From Aplysia californica (Eukaryota > Mollusca > Gastropoda > Aplysiida > Aplysiidae), in NCBI RefSeq assembly GCF_000002075.1, contig NW_004797392.1, forward strand, positions 757,924-821,923: DNA of 64,000 bases, in the 5' to 3' direction. The stretch's first letter is position 1; every line of letters begins with the position of its first letter. Below, in pieces: positions 31,321 through 43,227 of this stretch. Position numbers and translations under genes: made by a program. The notes under the pieces are model-generated. The model did no database searches. It worked only from the letters and a program-made list of their open reading frames with translations, and was not told the DNA's origin.

Positions 31321-33931
31321 AAACCCTCTGGGCGTGAGTGCTGACTTCTTCTATTACGCCATAGTCCATTTAGCAGAAAGTAGGAGGATTCTGATTTATT
31401 TAAAGAAACAAATGTTGTTGATGTGGGGGGGTTGAGAGGGTAGGGGCTTGAGGGAAGGGAGGAAAAAATAATCTTTTAGTAGTAACTTGATTAGGTTTTA
31501 GTCCATTCTAATGCTGTTGGATTTGCGTCATTCTAGAGGTGTCAGTATTTAGAAAAATTGTGGTTGTTACTTTTTTTCTCTTGTAGCTTTTTTGCCGAGT
31601 TTGTAGCACAAATTAATCATTTACAAAATCGATTTCCCAACTCTAACCTGTGACAAAGTTAGAAAGCATAAATATTCTACAATCAGTAACAGAGCTTTTC
31701 TATATATTGTATGCCGATTGTTGTATAGTTCTTTAAATTGCTAGCAGTATTTTCTCATGGGTTTCCTCTTCATTAGCAGGATATTGATTGATGAAGAAGC
31801 CTCTGGGCATGGGGCTTTCTGAAGTTTTATTCCCCGACTCAATGAGGATGCTCATTTGGATCATTTAACAGCGCTTGAAGGCACACTGTTTTTAAGACGC
31901 TTTAAAAATATAAAAAAAGCAGCAGCATTACTTTATTATTCTTACAGAATTTTAAGTTCTGTTTTCTCTGTCTGGAACTTTTGAAGACAGGCCAAACGGC
32001 ATGCATACCATAAACCATGCGAATTTGTGTTCAACATGGCATACAATGAAATTATGCAAATATGCAAATTCTTTGTGTTTCTCCTTTCAGCATGTTGATT
32101 CAGAGTATGCCACAACATTGCCTATGGTCTGCTGATTGGACATATTTGTCCCGTACGTCCTTAAAGAGTTCAATTATAGTTTGATATTTTTCTCTTCTGA
32201 GAAAATCGTTGATATCATAACTGTTAGCTTTCACTATCACCTTTTCCTTTCCTCTTGTTTTTTTTTGGACAATATTGCAAAAATCCTTTTGACCTAGGGT
32301 TTTTTCTTTCTTTTTATCAAGAGGAAAATGAAAGGCAGTGACCCACGGTAGAGATATTGTGGATGTAATTCTTGACAATTACTTCATTCATTCCAGTCTG
32401 GAATGTAAATCTTTGCATCATATCAATGTGCTCTTGCTCGTATTTTGATGCATTAATTGTACTGCTCATAGGAGAAAAGAAATTCAAAGTGATTTTTTTC
32501 TTTCTTTGATAATTTCCTTGAGGAAAGGTGGATGCTGCAAGGTGAGATAGAAAGGGTTAAAGGGTTTAAACATTTTTTTTATTTTTTTTTTTTTTTAGAA
32601 AGAACGTTACTGTCCATTCTTGATTAAGATAATATCTTGTATTGGTAGTATGCTAACCACACATTGAGGCAATGACTGTGTTGAGACCAGTACATTAGGC
32701 TTTTTTTTTATAGGCACATATGGTCTTCCACTGCAGTCTGTTGTTATTTTTTTTGGGGGGGGAGGGTTTGCCTGTGGAGATCATTTTCTCCTCTTGGTGT
32801 AGTAACATTGATTCCCCCCCCCACAGGATTGTTTAACATTTTTTTGTTGTTGTTTTAAATAAGATTAAATTTGTGATTAGCAAGACTAATGGATATTGAA
32901 CCATAGATATAACGTCATTTTAACTGTTGTAAGCGTGCAAGGTCTTTAACCAAATGATGCAGTATGGGTTCAGGCATGGATCAGAATTGTATGTTTTTCT
33001 GTTCAGAAGATTATGCGGTCTCTTATAGCTCACCATTTTGAATGTACAATATGTTTTGAAAGTTTTTGGGGTTTTTTTTAGGAGTGGAAGGGTTAGAGTA
33101 TGACTTGTTGACGTTCGTATATTTCTGTTCCAGAAAACGACATTTGTACATGTGTTGGCTCTGGTGTAGTGAATTCACGTAAACAGTTGGGGGAAAACCC
33201 ATTGGACATTTGTTTTGTTTAGTTGAGGCCATCGGGTACTTTAGGTTTGTTTTCATGGCACTCTGTTCTAGTGGAAAACACATGGAAAGAGAAACAAGTT
33301 TTGTTGAACAGAAAATGATCTGGTTTTAAAGGCGTGATGAAGAGATTGTGAGGTGTGTGTTTGTGTGTGTATTTGAGTGCGTATTTGAGTGCGCACATGG
33401 ATGTAAATTGTGCACTCGAAAGGGAGTGATTTGACAACCTAATACTCAAAAAAGCAAACTTGTACATAGTTTGCAGATATATACATATATTTAACATAGT
33501 ATTTATATTGTAGCCTCTTACGGCACCATTGTAAATTTCTGCTTCCTCCATGCTCCATTACTAAAATATTTCTTTGGCCACGAAGAAAGGCGGAGGATAA
33601 GTGCAGGTGGCTGGAAGGCTCCACAATCAGTTTCCCTCGCCCCCCCCTTCTCCCCATTCTTTCTGTCTGTCTTACCTTTTCCCCTAAGTAGATGTTATCG
33701 TCGTATGTTGGTTTTCTCTACTCTAAATCTGTACTTGACAGAGTGAAAATTGATTTACAAAGAAAAAATCTATAAAATAGATCTTAATTTCCTTCATATT
33801 GTTTTCTCAGTTAGAAACAAAATGAAGAAAAATGGACTAACATTGGACTCAATTTTTTTTTGTGAGTTGAAGTTTAATCAAGGAAGATAGTGGTGGATTT
33901 TAAAATGTTGTTGGAGAGATTTGATTTATAT
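31321..33931. other. Intergenic, no supported feature
   Basis: AT-rich sequence with poly-T and poly-G runs (32577-32598, 32744-32762). No coding region or clear repeat boundary seen. Confidence 0.5.
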
Positions 33932-34366
33932 GTGAGGCAACGTTGTGAAATCAGGCTCTCGTCAAAATAATGGAATAGAAAATACAGGCATTTTCTGCCA
34001 GTTTGCGCAATTTTTATTGATTAAAAAAAAAAATTTGGGGGGGCTCAACTCCTTTATGTCCGTTAACAAATATTTCCGTGTGAATTTTACTGAAAAGCGT
34101 TGATTAAAGGCATACAATTATTTTCAGTTTTCAAGGCCTCTTAAACTATTGAAGTTACCAAACTTTGGCGGCCATTGTCTTGCTCATTTTACCTCTGAAA
34201 CCAGTCGACCCCCACCTCTTTCAATGGCAAATATCTCAACTTCTTTTCAATGTAGATGGGTAATTTTTTCATCAAAAGCATGGCAAATGAACAAGTTACC
34301 AGATGATACCAATAACTCCACATGCCTCAAAGTTAACGAGCGCCTGATTCCACTGCATCGTGACAC
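33932..34366 (+). mobile_element. GTGAGGC MITE family 1, worn copy
   Basis: Left end gtgaggcaacgttgtgaaat, right end cgcctgattccactgcatcg then tgacac; AT on both sides. Interior matches the copy at 41322. Confidence 0.75.
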
Positions 34367-35009
34367 ATATGCTCTACCCTACCTTACAGACGTGTTCACT
34401 TGGACCTGTTGACTGCTTCTTCTTAAACAAACTGCCCCGCATTGTCTTAGTATGAGACACGGCAGTGTCAAAGAAATTTGCGTTACATTCTGGTTGATGT
34501 CTTTACTCCTTGTGTTGCACACACCCCTCCCCTCCGCCCACCCACTCACCCTCTCCAACATAGACACACATATCCCCATTTACCCACCATGTCGTTGAAG
34601 CGTGTGGTCGATGATGCTAGTAATCCAAAAAACAACTTAACTTTATTATAGAAAAGTTTAATGTAACACTTGAAGGAATTCTTATAGGCCTAACTGCTGG
34701 TATAAATAATCCCCACCCACCCCCTGAAAAGACTAATAAAGATAAAGAGCAAGTCCTTTTGAAAAGTAAAGTTACCCGTTTACAAGATGTTTTATGCTGT
34801 TTATCTTTCTTTTATTTGATATAACACATCTTTCTGGGAAAAGAAGTTTGAACTGTATCCTGCTTGGTAGTTTATACGTTGGACTTTTTTTTAGTAAGGG
34901 AAATGCTGTATTCAGTTTTCATGTCTCATGACATTTGTTTGATAGGAGTTGTTTAGTAAAAGCATATCAGGCTGCTAAAATTTTATGATCTTATGGGAGA
35001 TAGAGCCAG

Positions 35010-35290
35010 TTCTGTGGCTCTTTTCGTCTCGGTACATAGTCAAAGCAGCTCCCTTTTGGCATCGTGTTCTCTCCCCATCCCCCTTCACTGGTAGTCCACT
35101 GGTGTCTGTGGCATACAATTATCTTGTCTGTTGCATGCAGAAGACCTGAGGTTGATTCCCATGTGGAGGAGAATTTTTATTGAGTTTCACAATCTTTCCA
35201 TCGGCCAGGGTTGGCCCTGACTGACAGGATCGTAAGCCCTCCTTCTAAATTATCTTCATTGCGTTGATGAAGGTGTAAAAACACCTAAAT
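35010..35290 (+). mobile_element. tRNA-derived SINE, first family
   Basis: B-box-like gaggttgattccc at about 35151, a core ccagggttggccctgactga, and tail gaaggtgtaaaaacacctaa followed by ataaagaaaa. The core and tail reappear, diverged, at 45056-45165. Confidence 0.55.
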
Positions 35291-35790
35291 AAAGAAAAGG
35301 GAAAAAAATTAGGTAGTCCCTCAGTCAGTACTGCTGTGTGTTTTTACTTCCCTTAAGTGTCATTTTGAAGGGGGGGGTGGGGGTGGACTTAGAAGTAGTG
35401 AATCATAGAGATATAAACAGGGTATGTACTGAAAGTTACTGAAAAGGTGACATATTATGCTTTCGACAATCATGTCATGCCTATTTGTGACATTAGAATA
35501 CCTATTTCATTATGTTAGCTCCAAGAGCATGCCTACGAGGCGATAGAAGCAAAATGAGTCAGTGTCACTTAACATTCAATAGGTTTATTCTGAATCATCT
35601 TTAATTTTTAAAGTTTAAAAAAAAACTCATTTTTAAATTCTAATCCAATTTCCTCTGTCTTGCTACAACATGTGTAGGCCTGTCGTAAGCACTGCTTGGA
35701 CGTTAACTGTTCAGATCTAGATTCTAGATTAGCAGGATGCAAAAAGGATTCCACCTCTTCTGAACGAGGGAAATCTGTCTTTTTCTAATT

Positions 35791-35855
35791 GGGTGGTTGG
35801 TGGGTGCTGTTGTAAGGTTTGTTCCCTCTTCCCTTTCAAAGATCTGTTGTCCTTA

Positions 35856-35860
<5 letters not shown>
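35791..35860 (+). mobile_element. SINE-H copy 12, head only
   Basis: Head gggtggttggtgggtgctgt, running into a CT microsatellite and a poly-T/poly-G tract. Confidence 0.65.
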
Positions 35861-35888
<28 letters not shown>

Positions 35889-37012
35889 TTTGGGGGGGGG
35901 GGGGGTAAACAACTGCATTGTTTGAACCAAAAATTTTTTTTTAAAAACATCCCAAAAAGCATTGAAGATCTTCCAAGCTGTTTTAGGTTTTCCTGAACCT
36001 TTTTATTAGCCTTTCTTGTTGAGAGAATTGAAGGATTTGGTCTTCTTCTGTCCATTAGCTCTGTTCACCAGTGTTAAGATACTCCTCTGTTTTTTTATGA
36101 TCTACTCTTCAAATCCTGATATCAATTGGTATTTGATCAGACTGCTTCTGGCTGTATCTTGTCTGGAATTTAGCTTTCGTACATGCTTTGCATCCCTCAT
36201 TTCTGAATCGTCTGGTAATTTGATTGAGTTTTTTAAAAAAGACCTTCGTGTTTGAAATGAAGCAGTTGTTTTATAAATACAGTCAAACCATGTATTTTAA
36301 AATTATTTTTTTTAAACTTTCATGAAAATTCAGTGTATGTACCTGCAATATTCGAGGGTGTTTTTGTAAATTATTTTTCTCCGATTCCTTCCCAAACTTT
36401 CCCTTGTTGTAGAATGGGGATGTTGTTGTATAAAAAAAATCAACTGCTGTTTTGTTGGAGCAATACATGTCATTTCTACCTACTGTTGAAATGAATGATG
36501 TATACACTACTACTAAGTGCAGTCAAATGGTTAAGAATACCTTGTCTTATAAAATGTCGGCTGCATTTATCTCGTGGATGTCTCTTTGCATTCATTTGCT
36601 CAGATATACCGAGGTTGGTTGGATCTTTCTCACAGGGGTGTGGTCAATGTAATATTTATAGTTGTACTAAAGTGTCTTAGTTGTGCCTGTATGTGCACTT
36701 CTTATCTCTCCCTTCTCTTTATGAGCCTGTAAATTTTAAGAGTTAATGAGATAGTTACATAAACATACTTATTTATGATATATTTGTAAAAAAAAATATC
36801 AAATAAATATGGATACATTTTAAAATGATTCAAGGATTGCTTTTCTTCGGTCATTTTTTGTTGTTGTTCATTATTCGTTTGTGCAATTCTGTTTTCCTTG
36901 TTCATTTCAGTTTATATAACTCCTACGTCTTTAACGTTATAAAAATCTTATTCTGTTTCTTCATTCTATTCTGTCAAAGATGTGAACATCAAGTGAATAT
37001 TAAAAGAGATAC

Positions 37013-37510
37013 ACTGGTGGTTGTCGGGTGCTCTGATGTGGTTTGCTCCTTCTTTTCTATCAAACATCTGTCATCCATATATCTCCTCCTATTCTGTGTA
37101 TGTTACTCTCTAGTATTACCTCTAATCTTCAGCAATTATATGATGTAATTGTGTTGCGACGAGGACAACGAGGAAGTGATAGGAAAACAAGATAGATCCA
37201 GTCTGAGATGAGGTAGGAAGAAGGTGGTAGCGATGGATTGGACATACTTTCAGGAAGTCAGGCAGCTGCAAAACAAAGAAAGTGTTGGATTGGAATCCAC
37301 AGGGCAAAAGATCGAAGGGAAGACCGCGTGGAACCTGGAAAAGAATTACAGAAATTGATGTACAACAGAAAAGTGATGAGACATGGAATAACATCAAGAG
37401 GCTAGCCCAGGATAGAGAGAGGTGGAAAGTGTTTGTCCCTGGCTTATACCCTGGTGCAGGGTGAGAAAGGCAATGATGATGGATGGATATATGTGTTGTA
37501 AGTGCTAAAA
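37013..37510 (+). mobile_element. SINE-H copy 13, interrupted by a LINE fragment
   Basis: SINE sequence 37013-37156 continues at 37499 with taagtgctaaaagac. In between sits a LINE 3' fragment flanked by TGTGTTG at 37150-37156 and 37492-37498. The SINE is therefore older than that insertion. Confidence 0.75.
37157..37491 (+). mobile_element. LINE 3' fragment (RTE-like suspected), copy 2, nested in SINE-H
   Basis: Encodes VLDWNPQGKRSKGRPRGTWK and [20 protein letters not shown], the typical C-terminal end of an endonuclease/reverse transcriptase ORF2, then a GATGATGGATGG tail. Flanked by TGTGTTG on both sides. 5' truncated, as is usual for LINEs. Confidence 0.8.
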
Positions 37511-38220
37511 GACTTGTGGGTGATTAGTAGGGCTGGGCGAGTACCCGGGTTTATTACTCTTCCGCTTCGTTAATGCTTTGCAAATGGACTTAAATTATGT
37601 CCCTGCGTTTGAACTTCATTAAGTACTTAGTACTTATCGATACTGAACTCTGTAAGTCCTCAGTACTCGATATTGGCCAATATCGACTAGTGCCCACCAC
37701 TACTCGTACCTCCTTTCCCTGGAAACCAGCAGACCACAAAAAGGCCACATTTGGGCATGTTGTAAGGAAGTTTCCAAGAATCAGTCGGATACTTTGGTAG
37801 GGCTAGGCCTATAGTTTTAATTTCAGTGTCCTTATGGAAGCAACATGGGTGCAGTTCTAAGAATCCACAGAGAAGCGGAAAATTTCTAAAAATTATGAGA
37901 AGTAAAATAGTTTCAAAGGCTTTGGCTTTGTCATTTTAGAACAGTTTCTATCAAGATGTCTGAAAGAAAGTCATACGCTTGGGATTACTTTGAGAAAAGA
38001 AAAGACGAAAAAAGGGCATCCCGCAACATCTGCAAAAGCATAATAAAAGTTCAACTTCAATCCTCTTAAAGTATTTGAAGGGAAAACACGCAAATGAAAT
38101 CGCTAGAAGGCAGAGCAGTACAGAAACACCATATTATGAAAATTGGAATGTCAGGTACCCGAGTACTCTGGTACTTTTTTCATTACCCGGGTATCAAATT
38201 ACCCGCATAATCCCAGGCCT
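37500..38220. other. Intergenic repeat-like stretch
   Basis: Contains ggctgggcgagtacccgggt near 37532 and acccgggtatcaaattaccc near 38186, an inverted pair about 650 bases apart that could mark the ends of a DNA element of roughly 680 bases. The interior has no intact frame. Confidence 0.4.
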
Positions 38221-38221
38221 A

Positions 38222-38405
38222 GTGATTAGTGGGTGCTCTGGTGTTGTTTGCTCCTTCTTTCCTGTCAAACACCTCCATTGTTCTTATCTCTCCTTCTTTT
38301 TTTGTGTTTGTTACTCTTTCGTAAAACCTCTAAATAGTCTTCGGCACTTGCATGACTTGACGACTTAATTGTGTTGCAAGTGTCATAAAGCTCTTACAAG
38401 AACAA
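38222..38405 (+). mobile_element. SINE-H copy 14
   Basis: Nearly full length; head tgattagtgggtgctctggt, extra bases in the tail loop. Confidence 0.75.
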
Positions 38406-38569
38406 ACAACTCTTTTCTAATTCTAAAACGATAACTTTAAGACTTTCATTACAGACCTTTCTATTTCTATGAAGCTGGCCGTCTGAAAGGGGACACGGTC
38501 TTGGAGAATCTGGAAAAAATTGCCTAGTTTTACTTTTCTGTTAATTCCCACAATGTTGTGTGGCCGGTC

Positions 38570-38735
38570 CATGACCATTAGCTCAGTTAGCATCATGCGA
38601 ACTACCGAGTGGATGGCTGTGGTTTGAATCCCCAACCAGGAGTTTTTGAACTGAGGTTTTTTGGTGGAGTTTTTAAGGCTCTCCACCTGTTTAGCTTGGT
38701 GGTGTTGTATTTTGGAGGTGAAATTTGGAGGTCCC
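38570..38735 (+). mobile_element. tRNA-like SINE head
   Basis: ccattagctcagttagcatc (A box) and gtggtttgaatcccc (B box) lie at tRNA spacing, but a full tRNA cloverleaf does not close. A G/T-rich body follows. Probably a SINE and not a tRNA gene. Confidence 0.55.
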
Positions 38736-38761
38736 TCCTCTTAAACTATCCGTGTTTTGAG

Positions 38762-38943
38762 TTTAGTTTTAGTAAGAGTTTTACGGCACTTGCAACACAA
38801 CAATAAGGTTCATATAAGTGCCGAAGATTAGAGGTGTTGCAAGGGAGTAACAAACACAAAAAAGAAGGAGGAGAGATCAGGATGATGATAGATGTTTGAT
38901 AGGAAAGAATGTGCAAACCACACCAGAGCACCCGCCCACCATC
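38762..38943 (-). mobile_element. SINE-H copy 15
   Basis: Minus-strand copy with perfect stem GGCACTT/AAGTGCC and head in reverse at cacccgcccaccatccac. It is joined to the 3' side of a tRNA-like repeat at 38570-38735. Confidence 0.82.
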
Positions 38944-39824
38944 CACTAAAAGTTTTGATAGGGGTGTTAAATCTGTACAACAACAATTTGATGGTACATT
39001 GTAGGCTACACACTCAAAAGCTAGGAGCAACAAGCACAAAACAAAAAATAGATATGACAAAATACAGAGAGGACTTCAATGCGAGCTCTTTATTGAAGGC
39101 ACAGTGAAATCATCATGACTTAGAAAGACAGGTGCTGTAAAACAGTGTCTCCAATAGTATATTTTGTAAACTAATTCTACGAGGCAAAAATGGTAATATA
39201 AATATAATCAGCACATTTGTGGGCTTCAGTAAAGTCGATTGCATCAGTGAAACAGTTGGACTCTGTGAACAGATGTGTAGGCACAAAAAAACAACCCCCC
39301 ACCCCCTAAAAAAAAAACAAGAACAAAACCAACCCCCAACAACTTTTAACATTGCAAGAAGAAGAAGAAGAGATGAATAGAAAGATGTAGTAATTATTGA
39401 ACGTATTATTAGAAAGAGTGCTTGCATTTGTATATATTGCAAACTAATAGTGGGCTCCTCATGCTCACTAATTAGATGAAGAAACACCATAAAGTTGCTT
39501 CCTCAGAATGACTAAGTTCTACCTGACATTTTTGGTCGTTTTGAGCTACTATGAAGCCAATGAGGTCAGAAACCAAATGTTCTATCCGCTCTATCAAAAT
39601 TCTAAGAATATTAGGGAGTCGTTATCAAGATATATGTATTCAAAGAATTGTTGCATTCGATGGAGCTTGAAATATTGGGAAACTCAAAATTTCGACTTCA
39701 TATTTCTCAAGATTAGGTATTGAGCAGATAGAACTTGGTAATTCTGAGGTGGTGAAGTATAAAGCTTGTGACTTTGTGCGCGTGCAGAATCTTCAAATGC
39801 TACAAGTCATACAGTAACATAAGG

Positions 39825-40045
39825 TACATATTGTCGCTGTCGCAAGCAATCCACTTTAGTCAAAATTTTGAGAATTTTCAAATTTTACACCCTCCCAAAG
39901 CTCTCCCAAAGACGCACGTTTCAATATCACCAGAATGCAGTTAATGCTACGGTCAAGTCTTACAATTTTCTTGCTTTTCAAATCTTGAATCCTGACAGGA
40001 GCAATGCAACAAAAACAAAGTTTTTTGTCTCTGGTGTAAAAAGTA
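39825..40045 (+). repeat. Dispersed repeat C, copy 2
   Basis: See 30612-30835. Confidence 0.65.
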
Positions 40046-40398
40046 TCGGGTGTCTGCGCAAAACTTTCCTTTACTTTTATCTACCGCTTATACCCTTTTG
40101 GGTGTCGCGGGAGCAAAACTTTGCAACATCTTAAAAATCAACCACACTGTTCTAATAGTCACTGTGTGTGCATTGAAGAATAAATCCAAAAGGCTCAAGT
40201 TTGAGGGAATAATGTGGTGACTACTCATTTGTAAACCTCTGGCTTTATTAAGGCATTCCCCAAAACATTTTTGCAACCACACTAGGACCATTCTAGATAT
40301 TTGGGGTATGGCCCAATCCCACTGGAACCAGGCCTCTACAATATAACACCTTTAGCTGAGATGCTGACAATATATACAGGAAAGATCTCCAGATACTT

Positions 40399-40724
40399 TT
40401 AACACTTACAGTACCGAAGTTTAATATTGAAAAACCCTCAAGTACCGCACCGGTGTAGAATGCTGAAGACGTGGTCGAGTTTTTTATTTATTAAAAAAAC
40501 CTTGGCAACCCAAGATACACACTTTAAAAACTCATAAGGGTTCATCAACTACTCAGCTATCATACAGAGTGACTTCCTTTAGTATTTACTTCAGTTCAGT
40601 GCGTCCGTTCGTTGTTTAATTTTGTTTAGTGTGCCTGGTCGCGTAGGCGACTAAAGTCACCAGCGGTAGTGAGCGCATACTACGGCCTGGCGACTTAAGT
40701 TGCAGACGGTACTGTAAGTGTTAA
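40399..40724. mobile_element. TTAA-bounded MITE 3, perfect 18-bp inverted ends
   Basis: TTAACACTTACAGTACCG at the left and CGGTACTGTAAGTGTTAA at the right are perfect inverted complements with TTAA at both ends. Confidence 0.85.
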
Positions 40725-40740
40725 ACTATATCAGCCAGAC

Positions 40741-41212
40741 CTTGGGGGCTCTCGTGGCCTAGAGGTTAAGGTGTTGGCCTCTCATTCTTCTCTAAAATTG
40801 TCTCCTTTCCCCTCCTTTCCTGCTCTCTAGCAATGTTCTGTTGTCTGCTTTCGTTTCCACTTTCTGCTCCCACCCCCTCACCTCCTTTGCCCCCTCCTCT
40901 GGGCTCCTGACTCTTTCTACAGCCTTTCTACTGCTACTCCTTGGCTCCTCCTGACTGCTGTCTTTCTGCCAAACCCCTGATCTTCTGGTAGGAAAGATCT
41001 ACACCTAGCCTTCTCGGACAAGGGTGAAAAATCTCGGAGGGCCCGTGTGCAAGTTGCCCACGTTAAAGATCCCTTGGTGGTCTAAAATCGATAAGAGTAG
41101 GCTTCCGCCGCCATCCGGGCAAAATTCAAAATTTCCTACCAACTGAAAATATTAGGTGTGTCCTGCGCGCTCATATGACCTTATGCAGTTGCGAGCACCG
41201 TAAAACACTTAC
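40741..41212 (+). mobile_element. tRNA-derived SINE, second family
   Basis: A-box-like gtggcctagaggttaaggtg at the 5' end, a core with cccacgttaaagatcccttg of a type common in molluscs, and a tail gcgctcatatgaccttatgc with gcgagcaccgtaaaac, which is the SINE-H type tail. Confidence 0.65.
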
Positions 41213-41321
41213 CCAAAAAAAAAAAAGCCAGCCCTTTCCAAGACAACCATCCTTTGTCAAAGAAAAAAGTTATCTTAGACATGTGGTCCTCTCAAACAGT
41301 CATTATATTTATTATTAATAT

Positions 41322-41757
41322 GTGAGGCAGCGTGGGGGAATCAGGCTCTCATCAAAATCATCAAAGTGAAAAAACTTGCATTTTTCTGCCGGTTTGTGAA
41401 TTTTTATCAAGTTTTTGTTTTTTGGCTCAGTACCTTTCGTCTCCATTAAAGAACTCATTTCAATGTGGATTTTCCTGAAAAACGTTGAATAAAGGCACAA
41501 AAAATGTAAATTTTCAGTTACCATGGACTCTTAAGCTAAGGAAATAACAAATCTTTGGCAGCCATTTTCTGACTAATTTTACCTCTGAAAAACAGGTGAC
41601 CCCACCTCCTTCTTTTGCAAATATCTCAACTTGTATTCAAGATAAATGGATATTTTTTTTCATCCAAATAAAGACAAAAGAACAAGCTTTAAGATGATAC
41701 CAATAACTCTACATGCCCAAAAATTGACTAGAGCCTGATTCCACCACGCTACCTCAC
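41322..41757 (+). mobile_element. GTGAGGC MITE family 1, third copy
   Basis: Ends gtgaggcagcgtgggggaat and attccaccacgctacctcac, AT duplication at 41320-41321 and 41758-41759. Confidence 0.82.
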
Positions 41758-41769
41758 ATATATATAGAG

Positions 41770-41860
41770 AAAATGCAAGGTGGGAAGTGGTTATATTATG
41801 TATAGGTGGTTGTCTAGGACAGGTGGTTGCTAGAGCAGGTTTGAAGTTTGACTATATTTT
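41770..41860. mobile_element. Possible Tc1/mariner-type end fragment
   Basis: gtggttgtctaggacaggtg then gaagtttgactata; the reverse complement resembles TA-CAGTCAAAC ends. A related stretch is at 14245-14330. No second end found. Confidence 0.3.
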
Positions 41861-42069
41861 GTACACATGTGCATGACCTTCATGATGCCATAAAGCTAAC
41901 TGTTTAAGTACTTAGTGATTCAGTAATAGTGCTAGATTTTCAAATAATTGATTAAGGTTTCCAAATCTATTTCAAAATACTAAAAAAGCCACAGCAAGCA
42001 GTGGTGCAACATCAAATAGTGTAAACTAATGTGATTGTTGCTAAAGCCAGGGTGGTTTCGCGTCTCCTT

Positions 42070-42178
42070 GTGTGTGTGTGTTTGTGTGTGTGTTTGCGTG
42101 CATGAGTGTGTTTGTGAGTGAGATTTTGTGCGTGTGTGGTTGTGAGAGAGTATTGTATATGCATCTGCACATTCACGC

Positions 42179-42217
<39 letters not shown>

Positions 42218-42236
42218 TGTGTGTATTTGTATGTGT
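42070..42236. repeat. GT-rich microsatellite
   Basis: Interrupted GT runs; open frames across it are artefacts of the repeat. Confidence 0.9.
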
Positions 42237-43227
42237 GCATCAGTGCACAGAAGACAATTTTCTTCCTGTCAGTATAATGGCTTTTTTGGTTTGTTTTATC
42301 AATACCAGTTATTCTCAAACCACATTCCTACACAAATCATTCTAGAAATAAAAAAACAAATAAAAAATGAGTATTGCAAGCACAAGCACCAAACAGTGTT
42401 GATGATCTGATCAAAGAAGACTTACATGATACATTATAACTTACAAACAAGGACAAATAAATTAAAAGAAAAGAGAAAAATCCAGAAATGGCCAGAGATG
42501 TATTAGTATTAGCATTGGCCAATTCCCTAACAAACACAATAGAGCAGTGGTCCCCACACTCTGGTCCGGGGACCAGCCCAGGGGTCATCGGGTGCAAGGC
42601 CACACAAGAAAACCAAAAAAACGCCCCCCAAAAAACCATTGCCTGTTTAAAAATCAATTAATTAATTATATTATCAGAATCTGAAAGATGTCCTATTTTG
42701 AAAAATGAATGGATTCTCACGTCTCCGACTGATACTGCGTTAAGGTACTTTGTGTATTTCTATGCATTTTACTGTTGCATTTGCCTTAATTTTATTTGTA
42801 CAATTATTATTAGATATTTTTTTTCATGCTGGTCATATAATTTTTTTGGTTGTGTTTATCCACCACAACTTGAAGACGGGGGTCCACGAAAATATGTCTT
42901 ACATGAAACCGGACCATGGAGTGAAAAAGATTGGGGACCGCTGCATGCTGCAATAGAGGATAGATAAGTCAGAGAGGATAAAAGAGTGGGGATACACTTC
43001 AGACAGGTACATTAATAAATCAGACATGATTTCACAGGAACAAATATGATGTGAGAACACCATCACAGCGGGATGCGTATGGCATGAAATAATAAATTAA
43101 TGGCATTTTATACAGTCAAGAAAAATATGATTATATAAAGTGGCAAGCATATAAAATGAGGAGCAATGCCAAAAAGTTCACTATCAAGTTCTCCCTAAAG
43201 TTTCATATGTTATCAAAGGTCTATTAA

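Noticed and set aside
38570-38660. tRNA gene
   Set aside because: A and B boxes are present but the acceptor and anticodon stems do not pair; it behaves as a SINE head.
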